DNA of 53,906 nt from Halorubrum lipolyticum DSM 21995 (GCF_000337375.1 NZ_AOJG01000001.1:1-53906); one strand, 5' to 3'; positions 38,152 through 47,032 are shown, counted from the stretch's first letter. Notes: generated by a model from the sequence alone, not told the origin. Program-made: numbers and translations.

Positions 38152-39147
38152 ATGCGCGCGGACGAACTCGACCCCGAGATGGCCGCCGTCGTCGACGAGA
38201 TCGCGGCGCTCGGTCTCCCGGAGTGGAACGCCCTCTCCGTCGACGCCGCGAGGCGCGTCGAGGACGAGGTGTTCTCCGGCGAGCCCGAACCCCCCGTCGC
38301 CGACGTTCGCGACCTCGCGTTCGACGGCCCCCACGGCGAGGTGCCGGTGCGGGTGTACCGACCGGAAGCGGCGGTCGACGCGGCGGGCGATGCCGTCGGC
38401 GGCGACGGCAGAGGCGACGCCACCGACGCGGCCGGCGCCCGCATCCTCGTCCACTTCCACGGCGGCGGGTGGACGCTCGGAACCCTCGACTCTATCGACG
38501 GCCCGTGCCGGGAGCTCGCGACCCGCGCGGACGCCGTCGTTGTCTCCGTCGACTACCGGCTCGCGCCCGAGCACCCCTTCCCCGTGGCGGTCGACGAGGC
38601 GGCCGCGGCCGTCGCGTGGGTCGCGGACAACGCGGCGGCGTTCGGCGGCGACTCCGACCGACTCGGCGTCTCGGGCACCAGCGCGGGCGGAACGCTCGCG
38701 CTCGCGGCGAGTCTGTATCAGCGGGAACTCGAGGGCGACCCCGTCGAGATCGGCGGCCAGTTCCTCTGCTACCCGGTCGCGGGCGACGACTTCGAGACCG
38801 ACTCCTACCGCGAGAACGCCGACGGCCCGCTGCTCACCCGCGCCGACATGCGGTGGTTCTTCGAGCGGTACCTCCGGAGCCCGGTCGACGCGCGCAACCC
38901 CTTCGCGGTGCCGCTGCGCGCAGACGACCTCGGCGACCTCCCGCCGGCGACGGTCGTCACCGCGGGCTTCGACCCCCTGAGAGACGACGGCGTGGCGCTC
39001 GCGGAGGGGTTCGACCGCGACGGGACCCCGGTCGAGCACCGTCACTATCCCGCGATGGCGCACGGGTTCTGTAGCCTTGCCGACCGCGTCGGCACCGCGG
39101 AGGCGGCGCTGTCGGCGGTCGCGGGCGACGTGCGGGAGCGGCTGTAG
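38152..39147 (+). CDS. Alpha/beta hydrolase (HSL-like esterase)
   Basis: The 331-residue esterase belongs to the hormone-sensitive-lipase family: oxyanion motif HFHGGGWTLG (about 100-109), SVDYRLAPEHPFP (about 128-140), nucleophile GTSAGG (Ser about 173), Asp in FDPLRDDG (about 275) and His in MAHGF (about 305). It splits short-chain esters. It shares its TATA box with the divergent helicase gene. Confidence 0.9.
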   Translation: MRADELDPEMAAVVDEIAALGLPEWNALSVDAARRVEDEVFSGEPEPPVADVRDLAFDGPHGEVPVRVYRPEAAVDAAGDAVGGDGRGDATDAAGARILVHFHGGGWTLGTLDSIDGPCRELATRADAVVVSVDYRLAPEHPFPVAVDEAAAAVAWVADNAAAFGGDSDRLGVSGTSAGGTLALAASLYQRELEGDPVEIGGQFLCYPVAGDDFETDSYRENADGPLLTRADMRWFFERYLRSPVDARNPFAVPLRADDLGDLPPATVVTAGFDPLRDDGVALAEGFDRDGTPVEHRHYPAMAHGFCSLADRVGTAEAALSAVAGDVRERL

Positions 39148-39216
39148 CGTCCTGCGGGGAGAAGCCTCTCGAGCCGCTGCCGACGACCCCAAGTGTCTCG
39201 CCCCTGAACGAGGGGT

Positions 39217-39588
39217 ATGAGCCTCATCGGATCGGCGGTCACGTTCGCGGTCGGTCTGCTCGTCGGCGGGCTGGCCATCTTCATCGCCGCCGCGGTCGTC
39301 ACCGGCACGCGCGACTACGGCCACGCCGTGTTCACGGCGCTCGTCGGCGCGATCGTCTGGGGGCTCACCGCCTTCTTCCTCTCGTGGGTCCCGCTGATCG
39401 GCGACTTCCTCCCGCTTCTCGCGTGGGTCTGGGTCATTCGGGCGCGCTACGGGGCCTCGTGGGTCCACGCGGGGGTCATCGGGTTCATCGCCTGGGCGTC
39501 TGCGGTGCTGGTCCTAGCGGTGCTCCCGTTCGCGGGGGTCACCGACGCGGTCGGGGTGCCCTTCGTCCGGTCGCTCGGAGGGGTCTGA
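39217..39588 (+). CDS. Small membrane protein, function unknown
   Basis: The 123-residue protein has about four hydrophobic segments (about 5-30, 38-60, 62-78, 85-108). No family is recognised. It lies upstream of the phosphate permease on the same strand, but with its own gap of about 55 bases. Confidence 0.7.
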   Translation: MSLIGSAVTFAVGLLVGGLAIFIAAAVVTGTRDYGHAVFTALVGAIVWGLTAFFLSWVPLIGDFLPLLAWVWVIRARYGASWVHAGVIGFIAWASAVLVLAVLPFAGVTDAVGVPFVRSLGGV

Positions 39589-39613
39589 TCGGTCTCGTCC
39601 GGGACGGGGAACG

Positions 39614-39619
39614 TTTAAT
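39614..39619 (+). promoter_or_regulatory. TATA box upstream of the 10-codon ORF and PiT permease
   Basis: TTTAAT is centred 28.5 bases before the ATG at 39645 and about 57 bases before the permease GTG at 39674. The predicted transcript would begin right at the small ORF, so the permease would not be leaderless. Confidence 0.55.
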
Positions 39620-39644
39620 CAACGTCTCTGTCGAAGTGGGTGAC

Positions 39645-39677
39645 ATGGCTCGAACTCCCGTTCGCGGAGGCCGGTGA
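39645..39677 (+). CDS. Candidate 10-residue leader peptide (MARTPVRGGR)
   Basis: The ORF codes for ten residues, three of them arginine. It starts at the expected transcript start and ends in GTGA, where its TGA overlaps the permease's GTG. Translation of the permease may therefore depend on this ORF. It could also be chance; a comparative check would decide. Confidence 0.4.
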   Translation: MARTPVRGGR

Positions 39678-40885
39678 GCGTGGCCGGAGCCGTCTTCTGG
39701 GCGCTCGTCGTGCTGGCGACGCTCACCAGCCTCGCCACGGCGTGGACGCTCGGCGCGAACAGCAACTCGCCGCCGTTCGCCCCCGCGATCGGTGCCAACG
39801 CCATCTCGACGATGCGGGCGGCCTTCCTCATCGGTATCCTCGCCGCGCTCGGGGCGCTCACCCAGGGCGGCGCGATCTCCGAGACCGTCGGAGCGGGGCT
39901 CATCGACGGCGTCCAGATAACGTCGCTGGCGGCGACGGCGGGGCTGTTGACCGCGACCGGGTTCATGGCCTTCGGCGTCTACACCGGCTATCCGGTGCCG
40001 GCGGCGTTCGCGACGACGGGGGCGATGGTCGGCGTCGGGCTCTCCCTCGGCGGCGACCCGGCCGTCGACACCTACCGCCGGATCGTGCTCTTCTGGCTGC
40101 TCGTTCCCCCGGTCTCGGGCGGGCTCGCGTACCTCACCGCCACCGTCCTGCGACGCGACGACATCCCGGAGACGGTCGGCGTCCCGCTGCTCGCGGCGGT
40201 CGTCGGCGGCATCATCGCCAACGTCCAACTGGGCATCATCCCCTCGCCGCCCGACGCGGCCCAGAGTTCCGTCGCGGGGTTCATCGCGCGACGGGTCGCG
40301 ACACCGACGGTCGCCGGTATCGACCCCGTGGCGGTGCTCGTGACGCTGGCAGCCGCCGCGGCGTGGTTCGTCGCCATTCGCCGACGGACGCAGGCGTCGG
40401 TCGAGGGGGGGATCCGGACGTTCCTCATCGTCCTCGGGAGCGTCGTCGCCTTCTCCGGCGGCGGCAGTCAGGTCGGGCTGGCGACCGGCCCGCTGGAGAA
40501 CCTCTACGGGACCGAGCTCGGCCTGCCGAGCATCGTCCTGCTTGCGCTCGGCGCGGTCGGCATCCTCGCCGGCGCGTGGATGGGTGCGCCGAAACTGCTC
40601 CAAGCGACCTCCCGCGAGTACGCGCAGCTGGGGGTCAGACGCTCCATCGCCGCGCTGGTCCCCGGGTTCATCATCGCGCAGCTGGCCATCGCGCTCGGGA
40701 TCCCCATCTCGTTCAACAACATCATCATCTCCGGCGTCATCGGCGGGGGGCTCGCCGGGGGGTCTGCGGGCGTCTCTCGGCGGAAGATCGGGGTCACGCT
40801 CGTGTTTTGGCTCATCACGCTCGTCGCCTCGATCGGAATCGGATTCGGGCTCTACCGGGTCTTCGCCGCGGTGCTCGGTGGGTGA
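39674..40885 (+). CDS. PiT-family inorganic phosphate transporter
   Basis: The 403-residue permease has about ten membrane segments and the two duplicated PiT motifs: NSPPFAPAIGANAISTMRAA near the N-terminus and SFNNIIISGVIGGGLAGG near the C-terminus, both of the GANDxxN-derived kind. It imports phosphate, usually with a cation. The start is GTG, chosen because it overlaps the small ORF's stop. It is convergent with a UspA gene. Confidence 0.87.
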   Translation: MSVAGAVFWALVVLATLTSLATAWTLGANSNSPPFAPAIGANAISTMRAAFLIGILAALGALTQGGAISETVGAGLIDGVQITSLAATAGLLTATGFMAFGVYTGYPVPAAFATTGAMVGVGLSLGGDPAVDTYRRIVLFWLLVPPVSGGLAYLTATVLRRDDIPETVGVPLLAAVVGGIIANVQLGIIPSPPDAAQSSVAGFIARRVATPTVAGIDPVAVLVTLAAAAAWFVAIRRRTQASVEGGIRTFLIVLGSVVAFSGGGSQVGLATGPLENLYGTELGLPSIVLLALGAVGILAGAWMGAPKLLQATSREYAQLGVRRSIAALVPGFIIAQLAIALGIPISFNNIIISGVIGGGLAGGSAGVSRRKIGVTLVFWLITLVASIGIGFGLYRVFAAVLGG

Positions 40886-40916
40886 GGCGAGACGGGGCGA
40901 GTTAAAAAACGACAGA

Positions 40917-41348
40917 TCAGCGGACGACGGTGACGGTCACGGGGGCCTCGCCGACGACGGTCGTCGCCACGGTTCCGAGCAGTCGCCGGGCCAGGTCCCG
41001 CCCCTCACCGCCGTGCCCGCCCATCACGACGTGGTCGACGTCGTGGGCGTCGACGTACCCGAGGATGGCCTCGGCCGGGTCGCCGGTCTCGACCGCCGTT
41101 TCGATCGGGCGGTCGACCTCGGCCGCCCGCGTCTTCGCTCGTTCGACGACGCGGTCGGCGCGGTCGCGGGCGGCCTCGAGACGCTCCTCGCCGGGCTCGA
41201 GCAGGCCTCCTTCGCTCATCGCCGCGTCGATCGGAGTCACGACGTTCAGCACGGTGATCCGACAGTCGAAGAGCTCGAGCGCCCGTGTGAGCGCCTCGTC
41301 CGCTAGGGGCGATCCGTCGAGCGGGACGAGGACGTGCGATGGCGCCAT
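40917..41348 (-). CDS. Universal stress protein (UspA family)
   Basis: The 143-residue protein has HVLVPLDGSPLADEALTRAL at the N-terminus and the ATP-binding signature HVVMGGHGGEGRDLARRLLGTVATTVVGEAPVTVTVVR at the C-terminus, with the G-2x-G-9x-G(T/S) pattern intact. It should bind ATP and act in stress response. The ATG at 41348 is the family's usual start. It lies next to another UspA gene on the same strand. Confidence 0.92.
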   Translation of the reverse strand: MAPSHVLVPLDGSPLADEALTRALELFDCRITVLNVVTPIDAAMSEGGLLEPGEERLEAARDRADRVVERAKTRAAEVDRPIETAVETGDPAEAILGYVDAHDVDHVVMGGHGGEGRDLARRLLGTVATTVVGEAPVTVTVVR

Positions 41349-41400
41349 ACGCCGTGTTGAACCCCCACACACAAATCGACAGTGATCATCGACCGCGGAC

Positions 41401-41485
41401 GGCGACGGGAGGGCGGGTCGGCGACGGTATGGGGACGAGGCGACGACGGGGCGGCGGGGCGGCGACGGGAGGGCGGGGCGGCGAG
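41401..41485. repeat. 24-base direct repeat, G-rich with possible G-quadruplex
   Basis: GGCGACGGGAGGGCGGG followed by T/G and CGGCGA occurs at 41401 and 41461, exactly 60 bases apart. On the plus strand, five G-runs (41448-41451, 41456-41459, 41467-41469, 41471-41473, 41475-41478) with short loops could form a G-quadruplex. No gene lies in this 176-base gap between two UspA genes. Confidence 0.6.
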
Positions 41486-41524
41486 CGGTCGACACTCGGA
41501 GCGATACCGGTCTCCGGATTCACT

Positions 41525-41974
41525 TCACTCCGAGACGGTCGTCTTCACGATGCTCACGGGCGCGGTCGACTGCCGCGAGACGCGCTCGGTGACGGAGCCG
41601 AGCATCCGGCGGTAATCCCCGGACCGGGTCTTCGAGCCCATCACCGTCAGGTCGATGTCCTCGTCGTCGATGTAGCTGAGGATCGCCTCGTGGGGGACGC
41701 CGTACACCAACTCGGTCACCGCGTCGACGCCGGCGTCCGCGGCGTGCGAGCTCACCTCCTCGAGCGCCTCGCGGCCGCGCTCCTCCAGCGTCTCCGAGGC
41801 GCCCTCCGCGCCGTCGACGAACTCGTCGCCGGAGTACGCGTTGACCACGTCGCTGTCGACGACGTACAGCACGTGGAGGGTCGCGCCGTAGCGCTCGGCG
41901 GCGTCGATCGCGTGGTCGATCGCGCGGTCGACGCCCTCGCTGCCGTCCGTGGGGAGCAGTATCCGGTCGTACAT
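41525..41974 (-). CDS. Universal stress protein (UspA family)
   Basis: The 149-residue protein has the MYDRILLPTDGSEGVDRAID start and the C-terminal loop DLTVMGSKTRSGDYRRMLGSVTERVSRQSTAPVSIVKT, which keeps the ATP-type glycine pattern. It is transcribed in the same direction as the UspA gene to its left, but with a 176-base gap, so it is probably a separate unit. Confidence 0.92.
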   Translation of the reverse strand: MYDRILLPTDGSEGVDRAIDHAIDAAERYGATLHVLYVVDSDVVNAYSGDEFVDGAEGASETLEERGREALEEVSSHAADAGVDAVTELVYGVPHEAILSYIDDEDIDLTVMGSKTRSGDYRRMLGSVTERVSRQSTAPVSIVKTTVSE

Positions 41975-42055
41975 ACGCGAGGGTTCGTCCCGTCACCGAA
42001 TAAATCGGTCGCCGTTTCCCGAACGGTTAACACGCTGCCACCCCCGGAATCGGCC

Positions 42056-43675
42056 ATGACCGACGCCGCGGACCGACTGTTCGTGAACGGGGAGGTACAC
42101 ACGCTCGGAACCCCCGAGGGGACCGGCGGCGCCCCCGGCGAGACTCACGAGGCCGTCGCCGTGCGGGACGGCGCGGTCGTCCGCCTCGGCCGGAGCCGCG
42201 AGGTGCGGTTCCTCGAGGGCGTCGACACCGACGTGGTCGACCTCGGCGGCCGCGTGCTCCTCCCCGGCTTCGTCGACGCGCACACCCACCTGACGACGGT
42301 CGGGCGGTACCTCGTCCACGCCGACCTCTCCGTCGCCGGTTCGCCCGGCGAGGCGGTCGACCTGCTGGCGGAGCGGGCGGCGGCGGTCGGGGACCGCGAC
42401 TCGGCGGCGTCGGACGACGAGTCCGACGACCCCGCGACCGACTGGGTGCTCGGCTACGGCTACGACGAGTCGACGTGGGACGAGGACCGCTACCTGACCC
42501 GGGCAGACCTCGACCGCGTCTCGACCGAGCGCCCGGTCGCCGCCTTCCGCGAGGACATGCACGTCGCCGGGGTCAACGGGGTCGTCCTCGACCGGTTCGC
42601 GGGCGACCTGGCGAGCGTCCCCGACGAGACGGTGCCGGCCGACGACGCCGGCGAGCCGACGGGCGTCCTCTTAGAGAGCGCGATCGACCCGGTCTACGAG
42701 GCGGTCGAACCGGGGCGGGCGGCGACGCGCGAGCTCGTCGGGGCCGCGCTCGACGACTGCGCCGCCAAGGGGATCACGGCCTTTCACGACATGGTGCGGA
42801 ACTCGCACGCCCCGCGCGTCTACCGCGACCTCGACGCCGCCGGGGAGCTGACCGCGCGGGTCCGGATCAACTACTGGAGCGACCACGTCGACGCGCTGCG
42901 GGAGGTCGGCCTGTCGACGAACGCCGGCAGCGACGCGGTCGAGACGGGCGCGATCAAGTCGTACACCGACGGGAGCTTCGGCGGGCGGACCGCGCGGCTC
43001 TCCGAGCCCTACGCGGACGCCCCCGAGGAGACCGGGCAGTGGGTCGTCGACCCGGACGAACTGGCGGCGACGGTCGCGGAGGCGACCGCGGCCGGCTACC
43101 AGTTCACCGCCCACGCCATCGGCGACGAGGCGGTCGACGCCGTCCTCGACGCCTACGAGGAAGACTCTCGAACCGATCCCGACGAGGCGCGACACCGGAT
43201 CGAACACGTCGAGCTCGCCGACGACGCGGCGATCGACCGGCTCGCAGAGGCGGGGGTCGTCGCCAGCGTCCAGCCGAACTTCCTCAAGTGGGCGGGCGAA
43301 GACGGGCTCTACGAGGACCGACTCGGGCCGGAACGCACCGCCGAGACGAACCGCTACCGCGACATGCTCGACGCGGGGGTCCGCCTCGCGTTCGGCTCCG
43401 ACGGGATGCCGATGGACCCCTTACTCGGCGTCCATCACGCCGTCAACGCCCCCGCCGAGGCGCAGCGACTCACGGTGACCGAGGCCCTGCGCGCGTACAC
43501 CCGCGGGGCGGCGTACGCGGGCTTCGACGAGGACCGGCTCGGCACGGTCGAGCCGGGCAAGCGCGCCGACTTCGCCGTCCTCGACGCGTCGCCGTGGGAG
43601 GAGTCGGCGGCGATCCGCGACATCGACGTGGCGATGACGGTCGTCGACGGCGAGGTCGTGTACGGCGGGCGGTGA
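42056..43675 (+). CDS. YtcJ-like metal-dependent amidohydrolase
   Basis: The 539-residue protein matches the amidohydrolase-3 group: FVDAHTHLTTVGRYL (HxH, about 76-90), AFHDMVRNSH (about 243), IKSYTDGSFGGRT (about 301-313), FTAHAIGDEAVDA (about 352-364), RIEHVEL (about 382) and FGSDGMPMDPL (about 445). It hydrolyses an amide or imide whose identity is not known. GGTTAACA lies about 30 bases before the ATG. Confidence 0.9.
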   Translation: MTDAADRLFVNGEVHTLGTPEGTGGAPGETHEAVAVRDGAVVRLGRSREVRFLEGVDTDVVDLGGRVLLPGFVDAHTHLTTVGRYLVHADLSVAGSPGEAVDLLAERAAAVGDRDSAASDDESDDPATDWVLGYGYDESTWDEDRYLTRADLDRVSTERPVAAFREDMHVAGVNGVVLDRFAGDLASVPDETVPADDAGEPTGVLLESAIDPVYEAVEPGRAATRELVGAALDDCAAKGITAFHDMVRNSHAPRVYRDLDAAGELTARVRINYWSDHVDALREVGLSTNAGSDAVETGAIKSYTDGSFGGRTARLSEPYADAPEETGQWVVDPDELAATVAEATAAGYQFTAHAIGDEAVDAVLDAYEEDSRTDPDEARHRIEHVELADDAAIDRLAEAGVVASVQPNFLKWAGEDGLYEDRLGPERTAETNRYRDMLDAGVRLAFGSDGMPMDPLLGVHHAVNAPAEAQRLTVTEALRAYTRGAAYAGFDEDRLGTVEPGKRADFAVLDASPWEESAAIRDIDVAMTVVDGEVVYGGR

Positions 43676-43807
43676 GAGCGTGTGCGACGGGAGGTAGGTC
43701 GCGTACGACGGTCGGTGAGGGCAGATCGCGGCGGCCTCCCGACCGAGAACCTCGCAAGCGCTGCCAGAAGAACGTGTTTATTAATCGTGTAGGATCTATG
43801 TGGGGAT

Positions 43808-44059
43808 ATGGCCGAGATCGCCATCGAGTACGCCGCCGGCAGTCGCCTCCGATCGGAAGCGGAGACGGCTCGACGCCTGATCGACTCCTACCTCGGCGAC
43901 CGCTCCGACGTCGACCGAGTCACTCTCTCGCCCTCCAGCGAGTCCGTGTTCTGCGTCAGCGTCGAGGGCGACCGCATCTGGTGTACGGACCCACGCGAGT
44001 GGATCGACGCCGTGGAAGCGGTGACCGCGGCCCGACGACGGCTCTCGGAGCTGTCCTGA
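43808..44059 (+). CDS. Rdx (SelT/W/H)-like protein lacking the CxxC
   Basis: The 83-residue protein aligns with the thioredoxin-like Rdx family through IAIEYAAGSRLRSEAETARRLIDS and VTLSPSSESVFCVSVEGDRIW. The usual redox motif near the N-terminus (CxxC/U) is replaced by AAGSR; only two cysteines remain, in the C-terminal half. It may therefore bind rather than reduce. TTTATTAA lies about 28 bases before the ATG. Confidence 0.72.
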   Translation: MAEIAIEYAAGSRLRSEAETARRLIDSYLGDRSDVDRVTLSPSSESVFCVSVEGDRIWCTDPREWIDAVEAVTAARRRLSELS

Positions 44060-44097
44060 TCGGAGTCGATCAGCCGTCCCGAGCGAGCGGCCGCGGC

Positions 44098-44928
44098 TCA
44101 CTCGGTCCGGGCCGCCGCGTGCGACCGCACGAACTCCCGGAGGAGCTTGCCGGCCAGCGCCGCCGCCTGCCCGTCGTCGCGGTCGTTCACCTCGACGACG
44201 TCGAACCCGTCGGCGGTGGGCGCGACCGCGCGGACGAGGTCGCGGGCCTCCCGCGGGTCGAGCCCGAACGGCTCTTTCGTCCCGGTTCCCGGCGCGAAGC
44301 CGGGGTCGAGCCCGTCGATGTCGACCGAGCAGTACACCGACTCGTCTTTGAAAGTGTCCGCGTCGATCCCGTCGATCCACGTCCGGGCGTCCTCGGGCGG
44401 GACGACCGTCACGTCGGCGGCGGCGGCGCGCTCCCACTCCTCCTCGGAGCCGGTGCGCGCGCCGACGATCACGGCGCGGTCGACGCCGAGGTCGTCGAGG
44501 GCGCGCCGGGTGACACAGGCGTGGCTCAGCGGGTTCCCGTCGTAGGCGTCGCGCAGGTCGAGGTGGGCGTCGCAGACGACGAGGGCGTCGGGGCCGACCG
44601 CCTCGACGCCGGCGTGCGTGACGGTGTGTTCGCCGCCGAGGGTCAGGGGGACAGCGTCGTCGTAGGTGACGCTCCGCAGCTCGGCGGCGAGGTGATCGAG
44701 GTACGCCTCCACGTCGTCCCACGGGCGCACGTCGCCGGCGTCGCAGACGCCGAGCGCGGAGAAGTCGCTGTCCGTTCTGCGGTCGTAGTCGTCGTAGGTC
44801 TCGGCGAAACGCCGGATCCGGTCCGGTCCGAACCGGGTGCCCGGCTGAAAGGTGGTCGTGGCGTCTAAGGGAGCGCCGACGACCACGTACGAAGCAGCCT
44901 CGCGGTCCGTCGTCGCTCCCGGGAACAT
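44098..44928 (-). CDS. speB: Agmatinase-like ureohydrolase
   Basis: The 276-residue ureohydrolase has all manganese-ligand motifs: GGEHTVTHAG (about 118-127), DAHLDLRDAYDG (about 139-150), and SVDIDGLDPGFAPGTGT (about 211-227). It should release urea from agmatine or an agmatine-modified protein. It starts 9 bases after the eIF5A stop. In a related haloarchaeon this pair is linked to making the modified lysine of eIF5A, so the likely substrate may be the agmatine-derived intermediate. Confidence 0.92.
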   Translation of the reverse strand: MFPGATTDREAASYVVVGAPLDATTTFQPGTRFGPDRIRRFAETYDDYDRRTDSDFSALGVCDAGDVRPWDDVEAYLDHLAAELRSVTYDDAVPLTLGGEHTVTHAGVEAVGPDALVVCDAHLDLRDAYDGNPLSHACVTRRALDDLGVDRAVIVGARTGSEEEWERAAAADVTVVPPEDARTWIDGIDADTFKDESVYCSVDIDGLDPGFAPGTGTKEPFGLDPREARDLVRAVAPTADGFDVVEVNDRDDGQAAALAGKLLREFVRSHAAARTE

Positions 44929-44937
44929 CGGCCTCGA

Positions 44938-45315
44938 CTACCCGACGACCTTGCGCTGGCCCTCGTACTCGAGGTACTCGATGTTGTCGTCGGAGGCGAA
45001 GTCCTCGCCCTCGGGGATGCGCATGGTGAACGTCTCGTAGGTGTCGAGATCCATGACCTGCGCGTCGTTGCCGGAGACGGAGACGACCTGACCCTGCTTC
45101 CGCTCGATAATCGGGACCCAGACCTTCGCGTCGACCGGCTGCGAGAGCGAGCGCTTCTTCTCGTCGAAGACGCCTTTGCCCTCGACGCGCGCCTTGGCGC
45201 TCCCGTGTTTCCCGGGCTTTGCTGTGCTGTAGTGGTTGATCTTGCAGGGCGAGCTGTCCATCATGACGTAGCTACCCTCCTGCAGTTCGCGAACCTGCTT
45301 CTGCTCTCGCGGCAT
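44938..45315 (-). CDS. eif5a: Translation factor aIF5A
   Basis: The 125-residue factor helps ribosomes form difficult peptide bonds. The site of hypusine or deoxyhypusine is the Lys in [11 protein letters not shown] (about residue 36), and the C-terminal OB domain follows. TTTATAC lies about 32 bases before the ATG, the promoter of the eIF5A-agmatinase operon. Confidence 0.97.
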   Translation of the reverse strand: MPREQKQVRELQEGSYVMMDSSPCKINHYSTAKPGKHGSAKARVEGKGVFDEKKRSLSQPVDAKVWVPIIERKQGQVVSVSGNDAQVMDLDTYETFTMRIPEGEDFASDDNIEYLEYEGQRKVVG

Positions 45316-45430
45316 GAGCGCTACTTCCGGAGGCGCGGGTATAAACGGTTTGGAACGCCGTCGCGGGGGATCGGCGGGTCGAAATCGGCCGGCGGGAGCC
45401 GTTCCGACCAGCGCCCGATCGGGCGGCCGG

Positions 45431-45715
45431 TCAGGGGTCCAGCTCGTCGACGTACTCCTCGGGCTCGTCCTCGTCGTCCGCGTCGCCGTCCGGCGGGACG
45501 AACTGCCCGGTGAGGAGGTAGCTGGCGACGAAGAGTCCGATGAAGCCGACGCCGACCGCGGCGGTCGTCCGGACCACGAACGGGAAGTCGATCCACCAGA
45601 GCGCTCGGTCGGCGACCATCATCACGATCACCGCGACGAACAGCGCCTTCTGCTCGTCGGTCGGGTCGCGGACGAAGCCGACCACGTCCTCCTTGATGTC
45701 GCTGAAGAATCCCAT
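45431..45715 (-). CDS. Small membrane protein, function unknown
   Basis: The 94-residue protein has two hydrophobic segments (about 24-42 and 48-68), then an acidic tail ([17 protein letters not shown]). It begins 2 bases after the stop of the aminotransferase gene, so the two are probably one operon. The function is not known. Confidence 0.78.
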   Translation of the reverse strand: MGFFSDIKEDVVGFVRDPTDEQKALFVAVIVMMVADRALWWIDFPFVVRTTAAVGVGFIGLFVASYLLTGQFVPPDGDADDEDEPEEYVDELDP

Positions 45716-45717
45716 TT

Positions 45718-46917
45718 TCAAACACCTCCCTCCGCGTCGGCCTCGCTCGCGGGCGCTCCCTCGATGACGCGACTCACGCGCCCCAGGCCCTCCTCGAGCT
45801 CCGCGGTCGGGAGCCCGAACCCGATCCGGAAGCGGTCCGGGAACCCGAACAGCCCGCCGGGCGCGAGCACGACGCTCTCCGTCTCGACGACCGTTCGACA
45901 GAACGCCTCGGCGTCGTCGAAGCCGTCGGGGACCGTGACGAACCCGTTGACGCCGACCGGGGCGTACCAGTCGAGGCCGTGGCGGTCGAGCCAGTCGGCG
46001 ACGATCGCGCGGTTCGTCGCCGCCAGCTCGCGGTTCTCGTCCAGGATGCGCGGCTCGCGCCGACCGAGCGCCTGCTTCGCGACGTGTTGCCCGAACAGGC
46101 TCGGCGAGATGGTGGTGTAATCCTTCCAGCGCCACGCCCGCTCGACGACCGCCTCGGGGCCGGCGATCCAGCCGAACCGGAGCCCGGCGAGCCCGTACGC
46201 CTTCGTGAGGCTCGTCGTCGAGATCCCGTGGGACCCGAAGCTCGCGACCGGCGGCTGCGGCTCGTCGGCCAACAGGCGGTACACCTCGTCGCACAGCAGG
46301 TACGCGTCGTTGTCGACGGCGACGTCGTAGACCGCCCGCATCGCCGCCTCGTCGTGGTACCGACCGGTGGGGTTGTTCGGGTTGTTGACGACGATCACGG
46401 CGGTGTCGTCGCGGGCCGCGTCGGCGACCGCGTCCGGGTCGAGTTCCCACTCCGGCGGCTCCAGCTCGACGCGGGTCACCTCGCCGAACGCCTCGGGGAC
46501 CGCGTGGAGCGCCTGATAGGTGGGCGTGACGACCACGGCGTGGCCGCCGGCGCCGACCGTCGGGTCGGCGTCCGACCCGTCGGCATCCCCCGCTTCGCCG
46601 CCCACGCGCCCGTCGCCGCCCTCCGCGTCGTTGCCCACGCCCCCGTCGTCGCCGAGCAGCGAGAGGAACGCGAGGAAGTTCGCCTCCTGTGTCCCGCAGG
46701 TGAACAGCACCTCGTCGGCGCTCCGGCCGTACCGCTCGCCGACCGACGCGCGGAAGTCGGGGTCGCCGTTCGTCGGGATGACGTAATCGATCCGGCCGGG
46801 GTCCAGATCGAACCGGCTCGCGTCCAGCGAGCGGATCCCGCTTTCGGCCAACATGATGTCGGCCTCGTGCTCGTACTCCGCGAACCAGCGCTCGAGGCCG
46901 AACGGGTCGATGCGCAT
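45718..46917 (-). CDS. PLP-dependent class I/II aminotransferase
   Basis: The 399-residue aminotransferase has NNPNNPTGRYH (about 177-187), the LLCDEVYR cofactor region (about 208-215) and the PLP lysine in STTSLTKAYGLAGLRFGW (about 232-249). It is closest to aspartate/alanine-type aminotransferases; the amino acid is not set. A glycine/aspartate-rich insert (about 93-125, GGVGNDAEGGDGRV onward) interrupts a loop near the N-terminal domain. Confidence 0.88.
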   Translation of the reverse strand: MRIDPFGLERWFAEYEHEADIMLAESGIRSLDASRFDLDPGRIDYVIPTNGDPDFRASVGERYGRSADEVLFTCGTQEANFLAFLSLLGDDGGVGNDAEGGDGRVGGEAGDADGSDADPTVGAGGHAVVVTPTYQALHAVPEAFGEVTRVELEPPEWELDPDAVADAARDDTAVIVVNNPNNPTGRYHDEAAMRAVYDVAVDNDAYLLCDEVYRLLADEPQPPVASFGSHGISTTSLTKAYGLAGLRFGWIAGPEAVVERAWRWKDYTTISPSLFGQHVAKQALGRREPRILDENRELAATNRAIVADWLDRHGLDWYAPVGVNGFVTVPDGFDDAEAFCRTVVETESVVLAPGGLFGFPDRFRIGFGLPTAELEEGLGRVSRVIEGAPASEADAEGGV

Positions 46918-47032
46918 ACCTGACGTGAGAGTGGCGCGAGGTTAGATGCTACGGTCCCTCGTGCGGTCTCGAGAGCGACGCGCTCCGCGGACGGCCGCCG
47001 GCGCCGGTCGAACCCCTCCGAGGCGGCGCCAC

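Noticed and set aside
39384-39677. 97-residue ORF ending in the mini-ORF
   Set aside because: Most of it overlaps the membrane protein at 39217 in another frame; only the last ten codons have a promoter at the right distance.
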